Source of the DNA: Pseudomonas serbica
GTDB taxonomy: Bacteria > Pseudomonadota > Gammaproteobacteria > Pseudomonadales > Pseudomonadaceae
Assembly (NCBI RefSeq): GCF_028823535.1
Contig: NZ_JAQIYM010000016.1
Location: forward strand, 1-64,000
Reading direction: 5' to 3'
Length of the DNA stretch: 64,000 nucleotides
A model generated the notes under the pieces. It was given only the letters and a program-made list of their open reading frames with translations. It was not told where the DNA came from and did no database searches. The position numbers and the translations under genes are program-made. The first letter of the stretch is position 1. Every line of letters begins with the position of its first letter. This document shows, one piece after another, positions 1-8,703 of this stretch.

Positions 1-31
1 GGCGCCTTCGCCGGAACGCCGGCTCCTACAG
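1..31. repeat. REP half-element, truncated by window edge
   Basis: The first 31 bases match the right (inverted) half of the REP palindrome seen in full at 931-1011: CGCCTTCGCCGG, then CGGCTCCTACA. The left half would lie outside the window. Confidence 0.7.
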
Positions 32-68
32 AGGGCATTCCGTGCATCTCTTTCCATTGCTGGTGAAC

Positions 69-935
69 ATGAAACCCACACTGCTCGAACTCGAAGACGC
101 CTTCACCCGCCTCACCCTCGCCCCCGAACTGGGCGGCAGCATCGTCAACTGGACCGTGCGCAGCACCGGCCAGCCCTTGTTGCGCCACGCCGATGAGCAG
201 GCCTTGAATACCGGTCTTCCCGGTAAACTGGGCTGCTTCCCTTTGGTCCCGTGGTCCAACCGCATCGCCGAGCGGGGTTTCGACTGTCCGGATGGCTGGC
301 TGGCCCTGGCGCCCAACAGCCCCGATCCGTTTCCGATTCATGGCAGCGCCTGGCAGCAGCGCTGGCAGGTGGTTTGCTCAACCGCTGACGAAGTGCTCCT
401 GCAACTCGATAGCAGTGAGCCCTTTGCCTACAGCGCCCGTCAACGATTCCATCTGAGCGAAGGCCGCCTGAGCATCGAATTGAGCGTCACCCACCTGGCC
501 GAACATGCGGCCTGGCATGGCCTGGGGCTGCACCCGTACCTGCCACGCAGTGTCAACACGAGATTGCAGGCCACGGCCCGACAGGTATGGATGTGCGATG
601 AGAAAAAAATGCCGACGCAACGGGCTGCGTTACCGGCCGAATGGGATTTCCAGCAGCCCGGGGCGCTGCCCCGGACGCTGGTCGACAACGCGTTCTGCAA
701 CTGGGACGGCCACTGCCTGATCCAGCAGCCCGACCTCGGCTACGAGCTGGAATGCCAGGCCAGCGGCAGCGATTATTATCTTCTTTATTGTCCGCCAGGG
801 CTGGCATTCTTCTGCATCGAACCGGTCAGCCACCCGGTCAACGCGCACCACTTGCCCGGCCGGCCGGGGTTGCGTTTGCTGGAGCAGGGGCAATCCACTG
901 AACTGGCCTTCACACTGCAGTACCGCCCCTTGTAG
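69..935 (+). CDS. Aldose 1-epimerase family protein
   Basis: Probable aldose 1-epimerase (mutarotase), which interconverts alpha and beta anomers of a sugar in the cytoplasm. The 288-residue protein has the expected family layout: a first histidine in IHGSAW (about H91), the second catalytic histidine in GLHPYLP (about H155), and the likely base glutamate in FCIEPVSHP (about E251). An in-frame ATG at 42 would add nine residues (MHLFPLLVN); the start at 69 is preferred because MKPTLLELED begins the recognisable domain. The stop codon TAG at 933-935 lies inside the first bases of the REP element that follows. The upstream neighbour is outside the window, so the sugar cannot be inferred. Confidence 0.85.
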   Translation: MKPTLLELEDAFTRLTLAPELGGSIVNWTVRSTGQPLLRHADEQALNTGLPGKLGCFPLVPWSNRIAERGFDCPDGWLALAPNSPDPFPIHGSAWQQRWQVVCSTADEVLLQLDSSEPFAYSARQRFHLSEGRLSIELSVTHLAEHAAWHGLGLHPYLPRSVNTRLQATARQVWMCDEKKMPTQRAALPAEWDFQQPGALPRTLVDNAFCNWDGHCLIQQPDLGYELECQASGSDYYLLYCPPGLAFFCIEPVSHPVNAHHLPGRPGLRLLEQGQSTELAFTLQYRPL

Positions 936-1011
936 GAGCCCGGCTTGCTGCGGGCGGCGTTCCGACGAAGGCGTCCTGAAGTGCGCCTTCGCCGGCAAGC
1001 CGGCTCCTACA
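931..1011. repeat. REPIN (paired inverted REP)
   Basis: A forward half starting TGTAGGAGCCCGGCTTGC at 931 faces an inverted half ending GCCGGCTCCTACA at 1011. The pair can fold into one long hairpin between two convergent genes and may stop transcription from both sides. The left end supplies the stop codon of the epimerase gene. Confidence 0.85.
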
Positions 1012-1016
1012 ATTTT

Positions 1017-1841
1017 TCAGAGGCGCGCCCGGAACAGCATGTAGACAGCGACGATCAGGCAGATACTGGCGAATCCCAGCTGCAACGCCCGCGCCGGCAC
1101 CCGCGCGCACAGCTTGCGACCGACGATCATGCCGACGATGCTGGATACGATGAAGGCCACGCCCAGGCCGTCGATGCGCACCCCGGCATGCAAGGCGCCG
1201 ATCACGCCGATGGCCGAGATCAAACTGATGACCATCAGGGACGTGGCGATGATGCCGCGCATCTGCACGTCGGTCAGTTGCTTGAAGGCCGGCACGATCA
1301 GAAAACCCCCGCCTACCCCCAGCAACCCCGAGACCACACCGGTCACCGCACCGAGGGCCGCGAGGGTCGCGGTGCATTTGGCGGTCCAGGAGAAGCGCCC
1401 GGTCTGCTGGTCGAGCATGCAGTTTTTCTGGCCCCAGTTGGCATGGCCATGGTCGCTCGGCCCCTCCTCCTTGCGCTCGCGCCGCAACATCCGCGCGGCC
1501 ACCATGACCATCAGCAGGCTGAACAGGATCATCAGGACTTTTTCCGGCAACTGATGGGCGAAGTAGATGCCCAGCGGCGAAAAGACCGCCCCCAGCAGGG
1601 CAATCAACAGTGCCGCGCGATAGCGCACCAGGCCATGGCGCAAGCCATCGATGGCACCGACCGCCGCCGCGCTGCCCACCGCGAACAGGGCGACTGGCGC
1701 CGCCGTGGTCATGCTCCAGCCCAGTCCCAACACCAGCGCCGGCACCGCTAGAATGCCGCCCCCGGCTCCGGTCAAACCGAGCACCAACCCCATGACCACA
1801 CCAAAAAAACTCGCCAGCAACATAGAACGCTCGTAATCCAT
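1017..1841 (-). CDS. TauE/SafE family (DUF81) sulfite/anion exporter-like membrane protein
   Basis: An integral membrane protein of 274 residues, of the TauE/SafE family, whose members export sulfite, sulfoacetate or related organosulfur anions. About eight hydrophobic segments are visible. The two glycine-rich repeats typical of the family are present: MGLVLGLTGAGGGILAVPAL near residue 25 and GVVSGLLGVGGGFLIVPAF near residue 170. It is divergent from a persulfide-dioxygenase-like hydrolase, a common pairing in sulfide detoxification gene sets, which supports a sulfur substrate. The actual substrate is inference. The ATG at 1841 gives a normal N-terminus (MDYERSMLLASFFG). Confidence 0.85.
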   Translation of the reverse strand: MDYERSMLLASFFGVVMGLVLGLTGAGGGILAVPALVLGLGWSMTTAAPVALFAVGSAAAVGAIDGLRHGLVRYRAALLIALLGAVFSPLGIYFAHQLPEKVLMILFSLLMVMVAARMLRRERKEEGPSDHGHANWGQKNCMLDQQTGRFSWTAKCTATLAALGAVTGVVSGLLGVGGGFLIVPAFKQLTDVQMRGIIATSLMVISLISAIGVIGALHAGVRIDGLGVAFIVSSIVGMIVGRKLCARVPARALQLGFASICLIVAVYMLFRARL

Positions 1842-1884
1842 GACAAAGGCCGGGAACGCCCGGTATCGATTGATGACAGGATAG

Positions 1885-1924
1885 AGCCCGCGTGGTTTTT
1901 TCGTTAACAGAATTGTCGCGGGCT
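1885..1924. promoter_or_regulatory. Inverted repeat in divergent promoter region
   Basis: AGCCCGCG (1885-1892) and CGCGGGCT (1917-1924) form a perfect 8-bp inverted repeat around a T-rich 24-base centre, between the TauE-like gene and the metallo-hydrolase. The position suits a shared operator. No adjacent regulator gene is present to assign to it. Confidence 0.35.
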
Positions 1925-1982
1925 GGTCAGCGCGGGGAAAATGAAACTACCCTCATGACTTACCCTTGAAGAAACAACCTCC

Positions 1983-2846
1983 ATGCCAGCCCTGATTGAA
2001 GCCTTCTTCGACGACGCCTCGTCCACCTACAGTTACGTGATCTACGAAAATGACGGTGGGCAGTGTGCGATCGTCGACCCGGTGCTCGACTACACCCCGG
2101 CTGCCGGACGCACCGGCACCCTGCAGGCCGACCGGATCATCGCGTTCGTGCGCGAGCACCGCCTGCAGGTGCAATGGCTGCTGGAAACCCACGCCCACGC
2201 CGATCACCTGTCCGCCGCGCCCTACCTGCGGCGGGAGTTGGGCGGCAAGATCGCCATCGGCGAGTCGATCTGCAAGGTCCAGGGGGTGTTCAAGACCCTG
2301 TTCAACCTTGAGCCGGAATTTTCCATCGACGGTTCACAGTTCGATCACCTGTTCGCCCCGAACGAATCCTTCCGCATCGGCAACCTCAAGGCCACCGCCC
2401 TGCATGTGCCAGGCCATACCCCGGCGGACATGGCTTACCTGATCGGCAGCGACCTGATCCTGGTCGGCGATACCCTGTTCATGCCCGACGTCGGCACCGC
2501 CCGCTGCGACTTTCCCGGCGGCGACGCGCACCAGATGTTCGCCTCGATCCACAAGCTGCTGGCCTTCCCCGCCAGCGTGCGCCTCTACGTCTGCCACGAC
2601 TACCCGCCCGAGGGCCGGGAACCGCAGTGCATGACCACCGTCGGCGAGCAACGAAAAAGCAACATCCACGTGCGCGACGGCATCGACGAAACCACCTTCG
2701 TCGCCATGCGCACCCGCCGCGATGCCGGGCTGGGCATGCCGACGCTGCTGCTGCCGGCGATCCAGGTCAATGTACGAGCGGGGAATCTGCCGCCGGCGGA
2801 AGACAATGGGGTGACCTACCTGAAAATCCCCATTAACAAGCTGTGA
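1983..2846 (+). CDS. MBL-fold hydrolase, persulfide dioxygenase (ETHE1/Blh)-like
   Basis: A cytoplasmic metallo-beta-lactamase-fold enzyme of 287 residues, most like the ETHE1/Blh persulfide dioxygenases that oxidise glutathione persulfide to sulfite. The metal motif THAHADHL gives H70, H72, D74 and H75. Further ligands are H145 (PGHTPAD), D163 (GDTLF) and H205 (CHDYPP). The stretch DVGTARCDFPGG after the GDT motif is typical of the persulfide dioxygenase branch and differs from glyoxalase II. The divergent TauE/SafE gene would be a logical exporter for the sulfite formed. The 287-residue length is longer than minimal ETHE1 and fits the Blh-like form. The ATG at 1983 is preceded by a purine-rich GAAGAAAC stretch, a weak ribosome site. 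Confidence 0.85.
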   Translation: MPALIEAFFDDASSTYSYVIYENDGGQCAIVDPVLDYTPAAGRTGTLQADRIIAFVREHRLQVQWLLETHAHADHLSAAPYLRRELGGKIAIGESICKVQGVFKTLFNLEPEFSIDGSQFDHLFAPNESFRIGNLKATALHVPGHTPADMAYLIGSDLILVGDTLFMPDVGTARCDFPGGDAHQMFASIHKLLAFPASVRLYVCHDYPPEGREPQCMTTVGEQRKSNIHVRDGIDETTFVAMRTRRDAGLGMPTLLLPAIQVNVRAGNLPPAEDNGVTYLKIPINKL

Positions 2847-2849
2847 GAT

Positions 2850-2965
2850 ATTGATCGTTCCCACGCTCCGCGTGGGAATGCATCCCGTGACGCTCTGCGT
2901 CACATCCAAAGCGGAACGCGGAGCATCCCCGGCGGCATTGCCACGCTGCACGGGTGAACGATCAG
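2850..2965. repeat. Intergenic palindromic repeat (GTTCCCACGCTCCGCGTGGGAA type)
   Basis: Two consecutive short hairpins are visible: TTCCCACGC/GCGTGGGAA and GTGACGC/GCGTCAC, followed by degraded matching arms and GAACGATCA near the right end, mirroring TTGATCGTTC at the left. It sits between two convergent genes. This layout is a known dispersed intergenic repeat in fluorescent pseudomonads and may act as a bidirectional terminator. Confidence 0.65.
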
Positions 2966-3450
2966 GTACCCAGGGTCAAGCCATTGGCCGGCAACGGCAG
3001 CGCCGTCTTGTAGCGCACCTGCTTGAGCGCAAAGCTCGAGCGGATATTCGCCACCCCAGGCACCTTGGTCAGGAAGTCCATCATGAAGCGCTCCAGCGAC
3101 TGAATGGTCGGCACCAGTACGCGAATCAGGTAATCCGGATCGCCGGCCATCAGGTAGCACTCCATCACCTCGGGCCGATCGGAGATGGCCTCTTCGAAAT
3201 GCTGCAACGCCTCCTCCACCTGTTTCTCGAGGCTGACGTGGATGAACACGTTGACGTGCAGCCCCAGCAAATCGGCGTCCAGCAAGGTTACCTGCTCACG
3301 AATCAGCCCCAGCTCCTCCATCGCCTTGACCCGGTTGAAACACGGCGTCGGCGAGAGGTTGACCGAGCGTGCCAGGTCGGCGTTGGTGATGCGGGCGTTC
3401 TCCTGAAGGCTGTTGAGAATGCCGATATCGGTACGGTCCAGTTTGCGCAT
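2962..3450 (-). CDS. bkdR: BkdR, Lrp/AsnC-family activator of the bkd operon
   Basis: A 162-residue Lrp-family DNA-binding regulator. Residues 1-60 carry the helix-turn-helix (LDRTDIGILNSLQENARITN, then NLSPTPCFNRVKAMEELGLI). The rest is the ligand-sensing RAM domain (MECYLMAGDPDYLIRVLVPT). Length and sequence fit P. putida BkdR, a positive regulator of the branched-chain keto-acid dehydrogenase operon that responds to branched-chain amino acids. It is divergent from bkdA1 with a 185-bp AT-rich intergenic region, the arrangement known for the bkd system. Identification is by recall of the family and by the unambiguous neighbours. Confidence 0.95.
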   Translation of the reverse strand: MRKLDRTDIGILNSLQENARITNADLARSVNLSPTPCFNRVKAMEELGLIREQVTLLDADLLGLHVNVFIHVSLEKQVEEALQHFEEAISDRPEVMECYLMAGDPDYLIRVLVPTIQSLERFMMDFLTKVPGVANIRSSFALKQVRYKTALPLPANGLTLGT

Positions 3451-3567
3451 GAGACAAAAACACCTGTTTTTTATGTTTATGTAGATTTTTTATCTGCAAA
3501 TGATCTTGAGCGCAATGAAACAGAGAGAAATATTCTTCTGGGCCGGGCCTATGATTGTTGTAGGACA

Positions 3568-3592
3568 AGATTTCTTCTACAGAACGAAATCT
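3568..3592. promoter_or_regulatory. Candidate BkdR-binding site / bkd promoter region
   Basis: AGATTTC and GAAATCT form a 7-bp inverted repeat separated by 11 bases, 44 bp before bkdA1. The whole 3451-3635 interval is much more AT-rich than its surroundings and contains T-tracts (3468-3500), typical of Lrp-type wrapped promoters. Assignment to BkdR is inference. Confidence 0.4.
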
Positions 3593-3635
3593 GTCAGCTC
3601 ACTACAAGAAATTCACAAGATCGAGCGTAGAAGCC

Positions 3636-4871
3636 ATGAACCAAGCGTACGAACCGCTGCGCCTGCACGTTCCCGAACCCTCGGGCCGCCCCGGCTGCAA
3701 AACCGACTTCTCCTACCTGCACCTGACCGATGCCGGCACGGTGCGCAAACCCCCTGTTGACGTTGAACCGGCTGACACGGCTGACTTGGCCCGTGGCCTG
3801 ATTCGTGTGCTTGACGACCAGGGCAATGCCCTGGGTCCGTGGGCCGAAGGCGTGCCGGTCGAGATCCTGCGTAAAGGCATGCGTGCCATGCTCAAGACGC
3901 GGATCTACGACAACCGCATGGTGGTTGCCCAGCGCCAGAAGAAAATGTCGTTCTACATGCAGAGCCTTGGCGAGGAAGCCATCGGCAGCGCCCAGGCCCT
4001 GGCCCTGAACATCGACGACATGTGCTTCCCGACCTACCGTCAGCAAAGCATCCTCATGGCCCGCGACGTGCCGCTGGTAGACCTGATCTGCCAACTGCTG
4101 TCCAACGAGCGCGATCCGCTCAAAGGCCGTCAGCTGCCGATCATGTATTCGGTGAAAGACGCCGGTTTCTTCACCATTTCCGGCAACCTCGCCACCCAGT
4201 TCGTCCAGGCTGTGGGCTGGGCCATGGCCTCGGCCATCAAGGGCGACACCAAGATTGCCTCGGCCTGGATCGGCGACGGCGCGACCGCTGAATCGGACTT
4301 CCACACCGCCCTGACCTTCGCCCACGTGTACCGCGCACCGGTGATCCTCAACGTGGTCAACAACCAGTGGGCGATCTCCACCTTCCAGGCCATCGCCGGT
4401 GGTGAGGCCACCACCTTCGCCGGTCGTGGCGTCGGTTGCGGCATCGCCTCGCTGCGGGTCGACGGCAACGATTTCTACGCGGTCTACGCCGCTTCCGCCT
4501 GGGCCGCCGAACGTGCGCGCCGCAACCTCGGCCCGACCATGATCGAATGGGTCACCTACCGCGCCGGCCCGCACTCCACCTCGGACGATCCATCGAAATA
4601 CCGTCCCGCCGACGACTGGAGCCACTTCCCGTTGGGCGACCCGATCGCGCGCCTCAAGCAGCACCTGATCAAGGTTGGCCACTGGTCCGAGGAAGAACAT
4701 GCAGCCGTCAGCGCCGAACTGGAAGCCGAAGTGATCGCCGCACAGAAAGAAGCCGAACAGTACGGCACCCTTGCCGGCGGCCAGATTCCAAGCGCCGCGA
4801 CCATGTTCGAAGACGTCTACAAAGAGATGCCGGAGCATTTGAAGCGCCAGCGTCAAGAGTTGGGGATCTGA
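3636..4871 (+). CDS. bkdA1: 2-oxoisovalerate dehydrogenase E1 alpha subunit
   Basis: Alpha subunit of the branched-chain 2-oxoacid dehydrogenase E1. It uses thiamine diphosphate to decarboxylate the 2-oxo acids from valine, leucine and isoleucine and passes the acyl group to the E2 lipoyl arm. The ThDP/magnesium motif starts at GDG (213-215) and runs on through ATAESDFHTALTFA to NNQWAIS. The phosphorylation-loop-like segment YRAGPHSTSDDPSKYR is present. The 411-residue length and N-terminal MNQAYEPLRLHVPEPSGRPG match P. putida BkdA1. First gene of a tight operon: bkdA2 begins one base after its stop. Confidence 0.97.
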   Translation: MNQAYEPLRLHVPEPSGRPGCKTDFSYLHLTDAGTVRKPPVDVEPADTADLARGLIRVLDDQGNALGPWAEGVPVEILRKGMRAMLKTRIYDNRMVVAQRQKKMSFYMQSLGEEAIGSAQALALNIDDMCFPTYRQQSILMARDVPLVDLICQLLSNERDPLKGRQLPIMYSVKDAGFFTISGNLATQFVQAVGWAMASAIKGDTKIASAWIGDGATAESDFHTALTFAHVYRAPVILNVVNNQWAISTFQAIAGGEATTFAGRGVGCGIASLRVDGNDFYAVYAASAWAAERARRNLGPTMIEWVTYRAGPHSTSDDPSKYRPADDWSHFPLGDPIARLKQHLIKVGHWSEEEHAAVSAELEAEVIAAQKEAEQYGTLAGGQIPSAATMFEDVYKEMPEHLKRQRQELGI

Positions 4872-4872
4872 C

Positions 4873-5931
4873 ATGAACGATCACAACAACAATATCGAGC
4901 TGGAAACCGCCATGACCACGACCACCATGACCATGATCCAGGCCCTGCGCTCGGCCATGGATGTGATGCTTGAACGTGACGACAACGTCGTGGTGTTCGG
5001 CCAGGACGTGGGCTATTTCGGCGGTGTGTTCCGCTGCACCGAAGGCCTGCAGGCCAAGTACGGCACCTCCCGCGTATTCGACGCGCCGATCTCCGAAAGC
5101 GGCATCGTCGGCACCGCCGTGGGCATGGGCGCCTACGGCCTGCGCCCGGTGGTGGAGATCCAGTTCGCCGACTACGTGTACCCGGCCTACGATCAGATCA
5201 TCTCCGAAGCCGCACGCCTGCGTTATCGCTCGGCCGGCGAATTCACCGCGCCGCTGACCCTGCGCATGCCCTGCGGTGGCGGCATCTACGGCGGCCAGAC
5301 CCACAGCCAGAGCATCGAGGCACTCTTCACCCAGGTATGCGGTCTGCGCACCGTCATGCCGTCCAACCCCTACGACGCCAAGGGTTTGCTGATCGCCTCC
5401 ATCGAAAACGATGACCCGGTGATCTTCCTGGAGCCGAAGCGCCTGTACAACGGCCCGTTCGACGGCCACCACGACCGCCCGGTGACCCCGTGGTCGAAAC
5501 ACCCCGCCGCACAGGTTCCGGACGGTTACTACACGGTACCGCTGGACGTTGCCGCTATCGCCCGTCCGGGCAAGGACGTCACGGTGCTGACCTACGGCAC
5601 CACCGTTTATGTGTCGCAAGTGGCCGCTGAAGAAAGCGGTGTCGATGCCGAAGTCATCGACCTGCGCAGCCTGTGGCCGCTGGATCTGGAAACCATCACC
5701 AGATCGGTGAAGAAAACCGGCCGCTGCGTGATCGTTCACGAAGCCACCCGCACTTGCGGCTTCGGTGCCGAACTGACGGCGCTGGTGCAAGAGCATTGCT
5801 TCCACCACCTGGAAGCGCCAATCGAACGCGTCACCGGCTGGGACACCCCGTACCCGCACGCGCAAGAGTGGGCGTATTTCCCTGGCCCGTCCCGTGTGGG
5901 CGCGGCTTTGAAACGGGTCATGGAGGTCTGA
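4873..5931 (+). CDS. bkdA2: 2-oxoisovalerate dehydrogenase E1 beta subunit
   Basis: Beta subunit of the E1 component, forming an alpha2beta2 heterotetramer with BkdA1. The 352-residue length and the N-terminal extension (MNDHNNNIELETA before TTTTMTMIQALRSAMD) match P. putida BkdA2. Conserved transketolase-like segments are present: GQDVGYFGGVF, FDAPISESGIVG, GGGIYGGQTHSQS, and near the C-terminus the HEATRTCGFGAELTALVQEH transketolase C domain. The gene starts one base after the bkdA1 stop and ends directly against the bkdB ATG, so translation of the three genes is likely coupled. Confidence 0.97.
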   Translation: MNDHNNNIELETAMTTTTMTMIQALRSAMDVMLERDDNVVVFGQDVGYFGGVFRCTEGLQAKYGTSRVFDAPISESGIVGTAVGMGAYGLRPVVEIQFADYVYPAYDQIISEAARLRYRSAGEFTAPLTLRMPCGGGIYGGQTHSQSIEALFTQVCGLRTVMPSNPYDAKGLLIASIENDDPVIFLEPKRLYNGPFDGHHDRPVTPWSKHPAAQVPDGYYTVPLDVAAIARPGKDVTVLTYGTTVYVSQVAAEESGVDAEVIDLRSLWPLDLETITRSVKKTGRCVIVHEATRTCGFGAELTALVQEHCFHHLEAPIERVTGWDTPYPHAQEWAYFPGPSRVGAALKRVMEV

Positions 5932-7203
5932 ATGGGCACGCACGTCATTAAAATGCCGGACATTGGCGAAGGCATTGCAGAAGTAGAATTGTCGGTATGG
6001 CACGTCAAGGTCGGCGACATGGTCGTCGAGGATCAGGTGCTGGCCGATGTCATGACCGACAAGGCGATGGTGGATATTCCGTCACCGGTCCATGGCAAGG
6101 TAATCGCCCTGGGCGGCCAGCCAGGTGAAGTGATGGCGGTCGGCAGTGTGCTGATCAGCATTGAAGTCGAAGGCGCGGGAAACGTTAAGGAGTCGGCGCA
6201 ACCGGCACCGGCCAAAGAAGCGCCAGTTGCAGCGCCGAAAGTCGAAAGCGTGGTGCAAAGCAAGCCAGTCGTTGCCGCAGCGCCAAAAGCCGCCGTGTGC
6301 CAGGGCCCGATGGTCGCCCGCGAAGCCAATGAGCGTCCCCTGGCCTCTCCTGCCGTGCGCAAGCACGCGCTGGACCTCGGTATCCAGTTGCGCCTGGTCC
6401 GTGGCACCGGCCCTGCCGGCCGAGTGCTGCACGAAGACCTCGAGGCCTACCTGGCCCAGGGTCAGTCGAATGCGTCGACCGTCAGCAGCGCTTACAGCCA
6501 GCGCAACGACGAAGAACAGATCCCTGTGATCGGCATGCGCCGCAAGATCGCCCAGCGCATGCAGGACGCCACCCAGCGTGCCGCTCACTTCAGTTATGTC
6601 GAGGAAATCGACGTCACGGCCGTGGAAGAACTGCGCGCACACCTCAACGAAAAGCACGGTGCCACCCGCGGCAAGCTGACCTTGCTGCCGTTCCTGGTCC
6701 GCGCCCTGGTCGTCGCCCTGCGTGATTTCCCGCAGATCAACGCGCGCTACGACGACGAAGCCCAGGTCATCACCCGCCTCGGCGCGGTGCATGTCGGCAT
6801 CGCCACCCAGGCCGATATCGGCCTGATGGTACCGGTGGTACGTCACGCCGAAGCCCGCAGCCTGTGGGACAACGCCCAGGAAATCTCCCGCTTGGCCACC
6901 GCCGCCCGTAACGGCAAGGCCAGCCGCGACGAACTGTCCGGATCGTCCATCACCCTGACCAGCCTTGGCGCATTGGGTGGCATCGTCAGCACCCCGGTGC
7001 TGAACCTGCCGGAAGTGGCGATCGTCGGCGTGAACAAGATCGTCGAACGGCCGATGGTAGTCAAAGGGCAGATCGTGATCCGCAAGATGATGAACCTCTC
7101 CAGTTCCTTCGATCACCGGGTGGTCGACGGCATGGACGCGGCGCAATTCATCCAGGCCGTGCGTGGCCTGCTGGAACAACCCGCCACCTTGTTTGTGGAC
7201 TGA
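5932..7203 (+). CDS. bkdB: Dihydrolipoamide branched-chain acyltransferase (E2)
   Basis: Core E2 acyltransferase of the branched-chain 2-oxoacid dehydrogenase complex, 423 residues. Domain order: N-terminal lipoyl domain with the lipoylated lysine K44 in VMTDKAMVDIP; an Ala/Pro/Lys-rich linker (about 85-125); a peripheral subunit-binding domain (ASPAVRKHALDLGIQL, about 140-175); a second linker; and the C-terminal catalytic domain with the active-site HxxxD as H395 and D399 in FDHRVVDGMD. It makes isobutyryl-, isovaleryl- and 2-methylbutyryl-CoA. The ATG follows the bkdA2 stop with no gap. Confidence 0.97.
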   Translation: MGTHVIKMPDIGEGIAEVELSVWHVKVGDMVVEDQVLADVMTDKAMVDIPSPVHGKVIALGGQPGEVMAVGSVLISIEVEGAGNVKESAQPAPAKEAPVAAPKVESVVQSKPVVAAAPKAAVCQGPMVAREANERPLASPAVRKHALDLGIQLRLVRGTGPAGRVLHEDLEAYLAQGQSNASTVSSAYSQRNDEEQIPVIGMRRKIAQRMQDATQRAAHFSYVEEIDVTAVEELRAHLNEKHGATRGKLTLLPFLVRALVVALRDFPQINARYDDEAQVITRLGAVHVGIATQADIGLMVPVVRHAEARSLWDNAQEISRLATAARNGKASRDELSGSSITLTSLGALGGIVSTPVLNLPEVAIVGVNKIVERPMVVKGQIVIRKMMNLSSSFDHRVVDGMDAAQFIQAVRGLLEQPATLFVD

Positions 7204-7221
7204 TATTTGTTGGAGAGCACG

Positions 7222-8604
7222 ATGCAAACTCTGAACACCACACTGCTGATCATCGGCGGCGGTCCTGGCGGTTATGTGACGGCGATCCGTGCCGGCCAGT
7301 TGGGCATCCCGACCCTCCTGGTGGAAGGCCAATCCCTGGGCGGTACCTGCCTGAACATCGGCTGCATTCCGTCCAAGGCGCTGATTCACGTCGCGGAACA
7401 GTTCCACCAGACGCACAATCACAGCCAGCATTCGGCCCTGGGCATCAGCGTTTCGGCGCCAACGCTGGATATCGGCAAAAGCGTGGAATGGAAGGACGGC
7501 ATCGTCGACCGCCTGACCACCGGCGTCGCGGCCCTGCTGAAAAAGCACAAGGTCCAGGTCATCCAGGGCTGGGCCAAGGTCGTCGACGGCAAGACCGTCG
7601 ACGTCGGTGACACGCGCATCCAGTGCGAGCACCTGGTGCTGGCCACCGGGTCGAAAAGCGTCAACTTGCCGATGCTGCCCATTGGCGGGCCGATCATCTC
7701 CTCCACCGAAGCCCTGGCGCCGACGTCCGTGCCCAAACGCCTGGTCGTGGTGGGGGGCGGCTACATCGGCCTGGAACTGGGCATTGCCTATCGCAAGCTC
7801 GGTGCCGACGTCAGCGTGGTCGAAGCCCAGGAGCGCATCCTGCCGGCCTATGACGCTGAATTGACCCAGCCGGTGCACGATGAACTGAAAAAGCTCGGCA
7901 TGAAGCTTTACTTGAAGCACAGCGTGCAAGGCTTTGATTCACAAGCCAATACTTTGCAAGTTCTGGATCCGAATGGCGACACCCTGAACCTGGAAACCGA
8001 CCAGGTGCTGGTAGCCGTCGGTCGCAAACCCAACACCCAGGGCTGGAACCTCGAAGCGCTGAACCTGGACATGAACGGCGCATCGATCAAGGTCGACGAC
8101 CGCTGCCAGACCAGCATGCGCAACGTGTATGCCATCGGCGACCTCAGTGGCGAACCGATGCTCGCCCACCGGGCCATGGCCCAAGGCGAGATGGTGGCCG
8201 AGCTGATCAGCGGCAAGCACCGCGAGTTCAACCCCACCGCCATTGCCGCCGTGTGCTTCACCGACCCGGAACTGGTGGTGGTCGGCAAGACCCCGGACGA
8301 AGCCAAGGCCGCTGGCCTGGATTGCATCGTGTCGAGCTTCCCGTTCGCGGCCAATGGCCGGGCGATGACGCTGGAATCCAGAAGCGGTTTCGTGCGCGTG
8401 GTCGCTCGTCGGGACAATCATGTAATTGTCGGCTGGCAGGCGGTGGGTGTCGGTGTCTCCGAATTGTCCACGGCGTTCGCGCAAAGCCTGGAAATGGGCG
8501 CGCGATTGGAAGACATCGGCGGCACCATCCATGCGCATCCGACCTTGGGCGAAGCCGTTCAGGAAGCGGCGTTGCGGGCCCTGGGGCACGCGTTGCACCT
8601 GTGA
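7222..8604 (+). CDS. lpdV: Dihydrolipoyl dehydrogenase, LPD-Val (E3)
   Basis: E3 flavoprotein that reoxidises the E2 lipoamide with NAD+. At 459 residues it has the length of P. putida LPD-Val, the Bkd-specific E3. The FAD-binding GGGPGGYVTAIRAGQLG starts at about residue 14. The redox disulfide is C43/C48 in GGTCLNIGCIPSK. The NAD-binding GGGYIGLELG lies mid-protein, and the C-terminal active-site His-Glu is in HAHPTLGEAVQEA. A TTG at 7207 is also in frame, but the ATG at 7222 has a GGAGAG ribosome site at 7212 and gives the family N-terminus. Confidence 0.96.
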   Translation: MQTLNTTLLIIGGGPGGYVTAIRAGQLGIPTLLVEGQSLGGTCLNIGCIPSKALIHVAEQFHQTHNHSQHSALGISVSAPTLDIGKSVEWKDGIVDRLTTGVAALLKKHKVQVIQGWAKVVDGKTVDVGDTRIQCEHLVLATGSKSVNLPMLPIGGPIISSTEALAPTSVPKRLVVVGGGYIGLELGIAYRKLGADVSVVEAQERILPAYDAELTQPVHDELKKLGMKLYLKHSVQGFDSQANTLQVLDPNGDTLNLETDQVLVAVGRKPNTQGWNLEALNLDMNGASIKVDDRCQTSMRNVYAIGDLSGEPMLAHRAMAQGEMVAELISGKHREFNPTAIAAVCFTDPELVVVGKTPDEAKAAGLDCIVSSFPFAANGRAMTLESRSGFVRVVARRDNHVIVGWQAVGVGVSELSTAFAQSLEMGARLEDIGGTIHAHPTLGEAVQEAALRALGHALHL

Positions 8605-8624
8605 TTCAAAGCGTACACCGAACC

Positions 8625-8703
8625 TGTAGGAGCCGGCTTGCTGGCGAAGGCGATGGATCTGGCACACCGAGTCGCATCGATCGCTGGCAAGCCAGCGCCT
8701 ACA
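8625..8703. repeat. REPIN (paired inverted REP)
   Basis: Forward half TGTAGGAGCCGGCTTGCTGG from 8625; inverted half CTGGCAAGCCAGCGCCTACA ending at 8703. It lies between lpdV and ilvE and could stabilise or terminate the bkd transcript. Confidence 0.85.

Noticed and set aside
6082..7929. Antisense open frame of about 600 codons opposite bkdB and lpdV
   Set aside because: High-GC third-position shadow of two well-identified genes; composition is His/Gln/Arg/Gly-rich with no recognisable motif.
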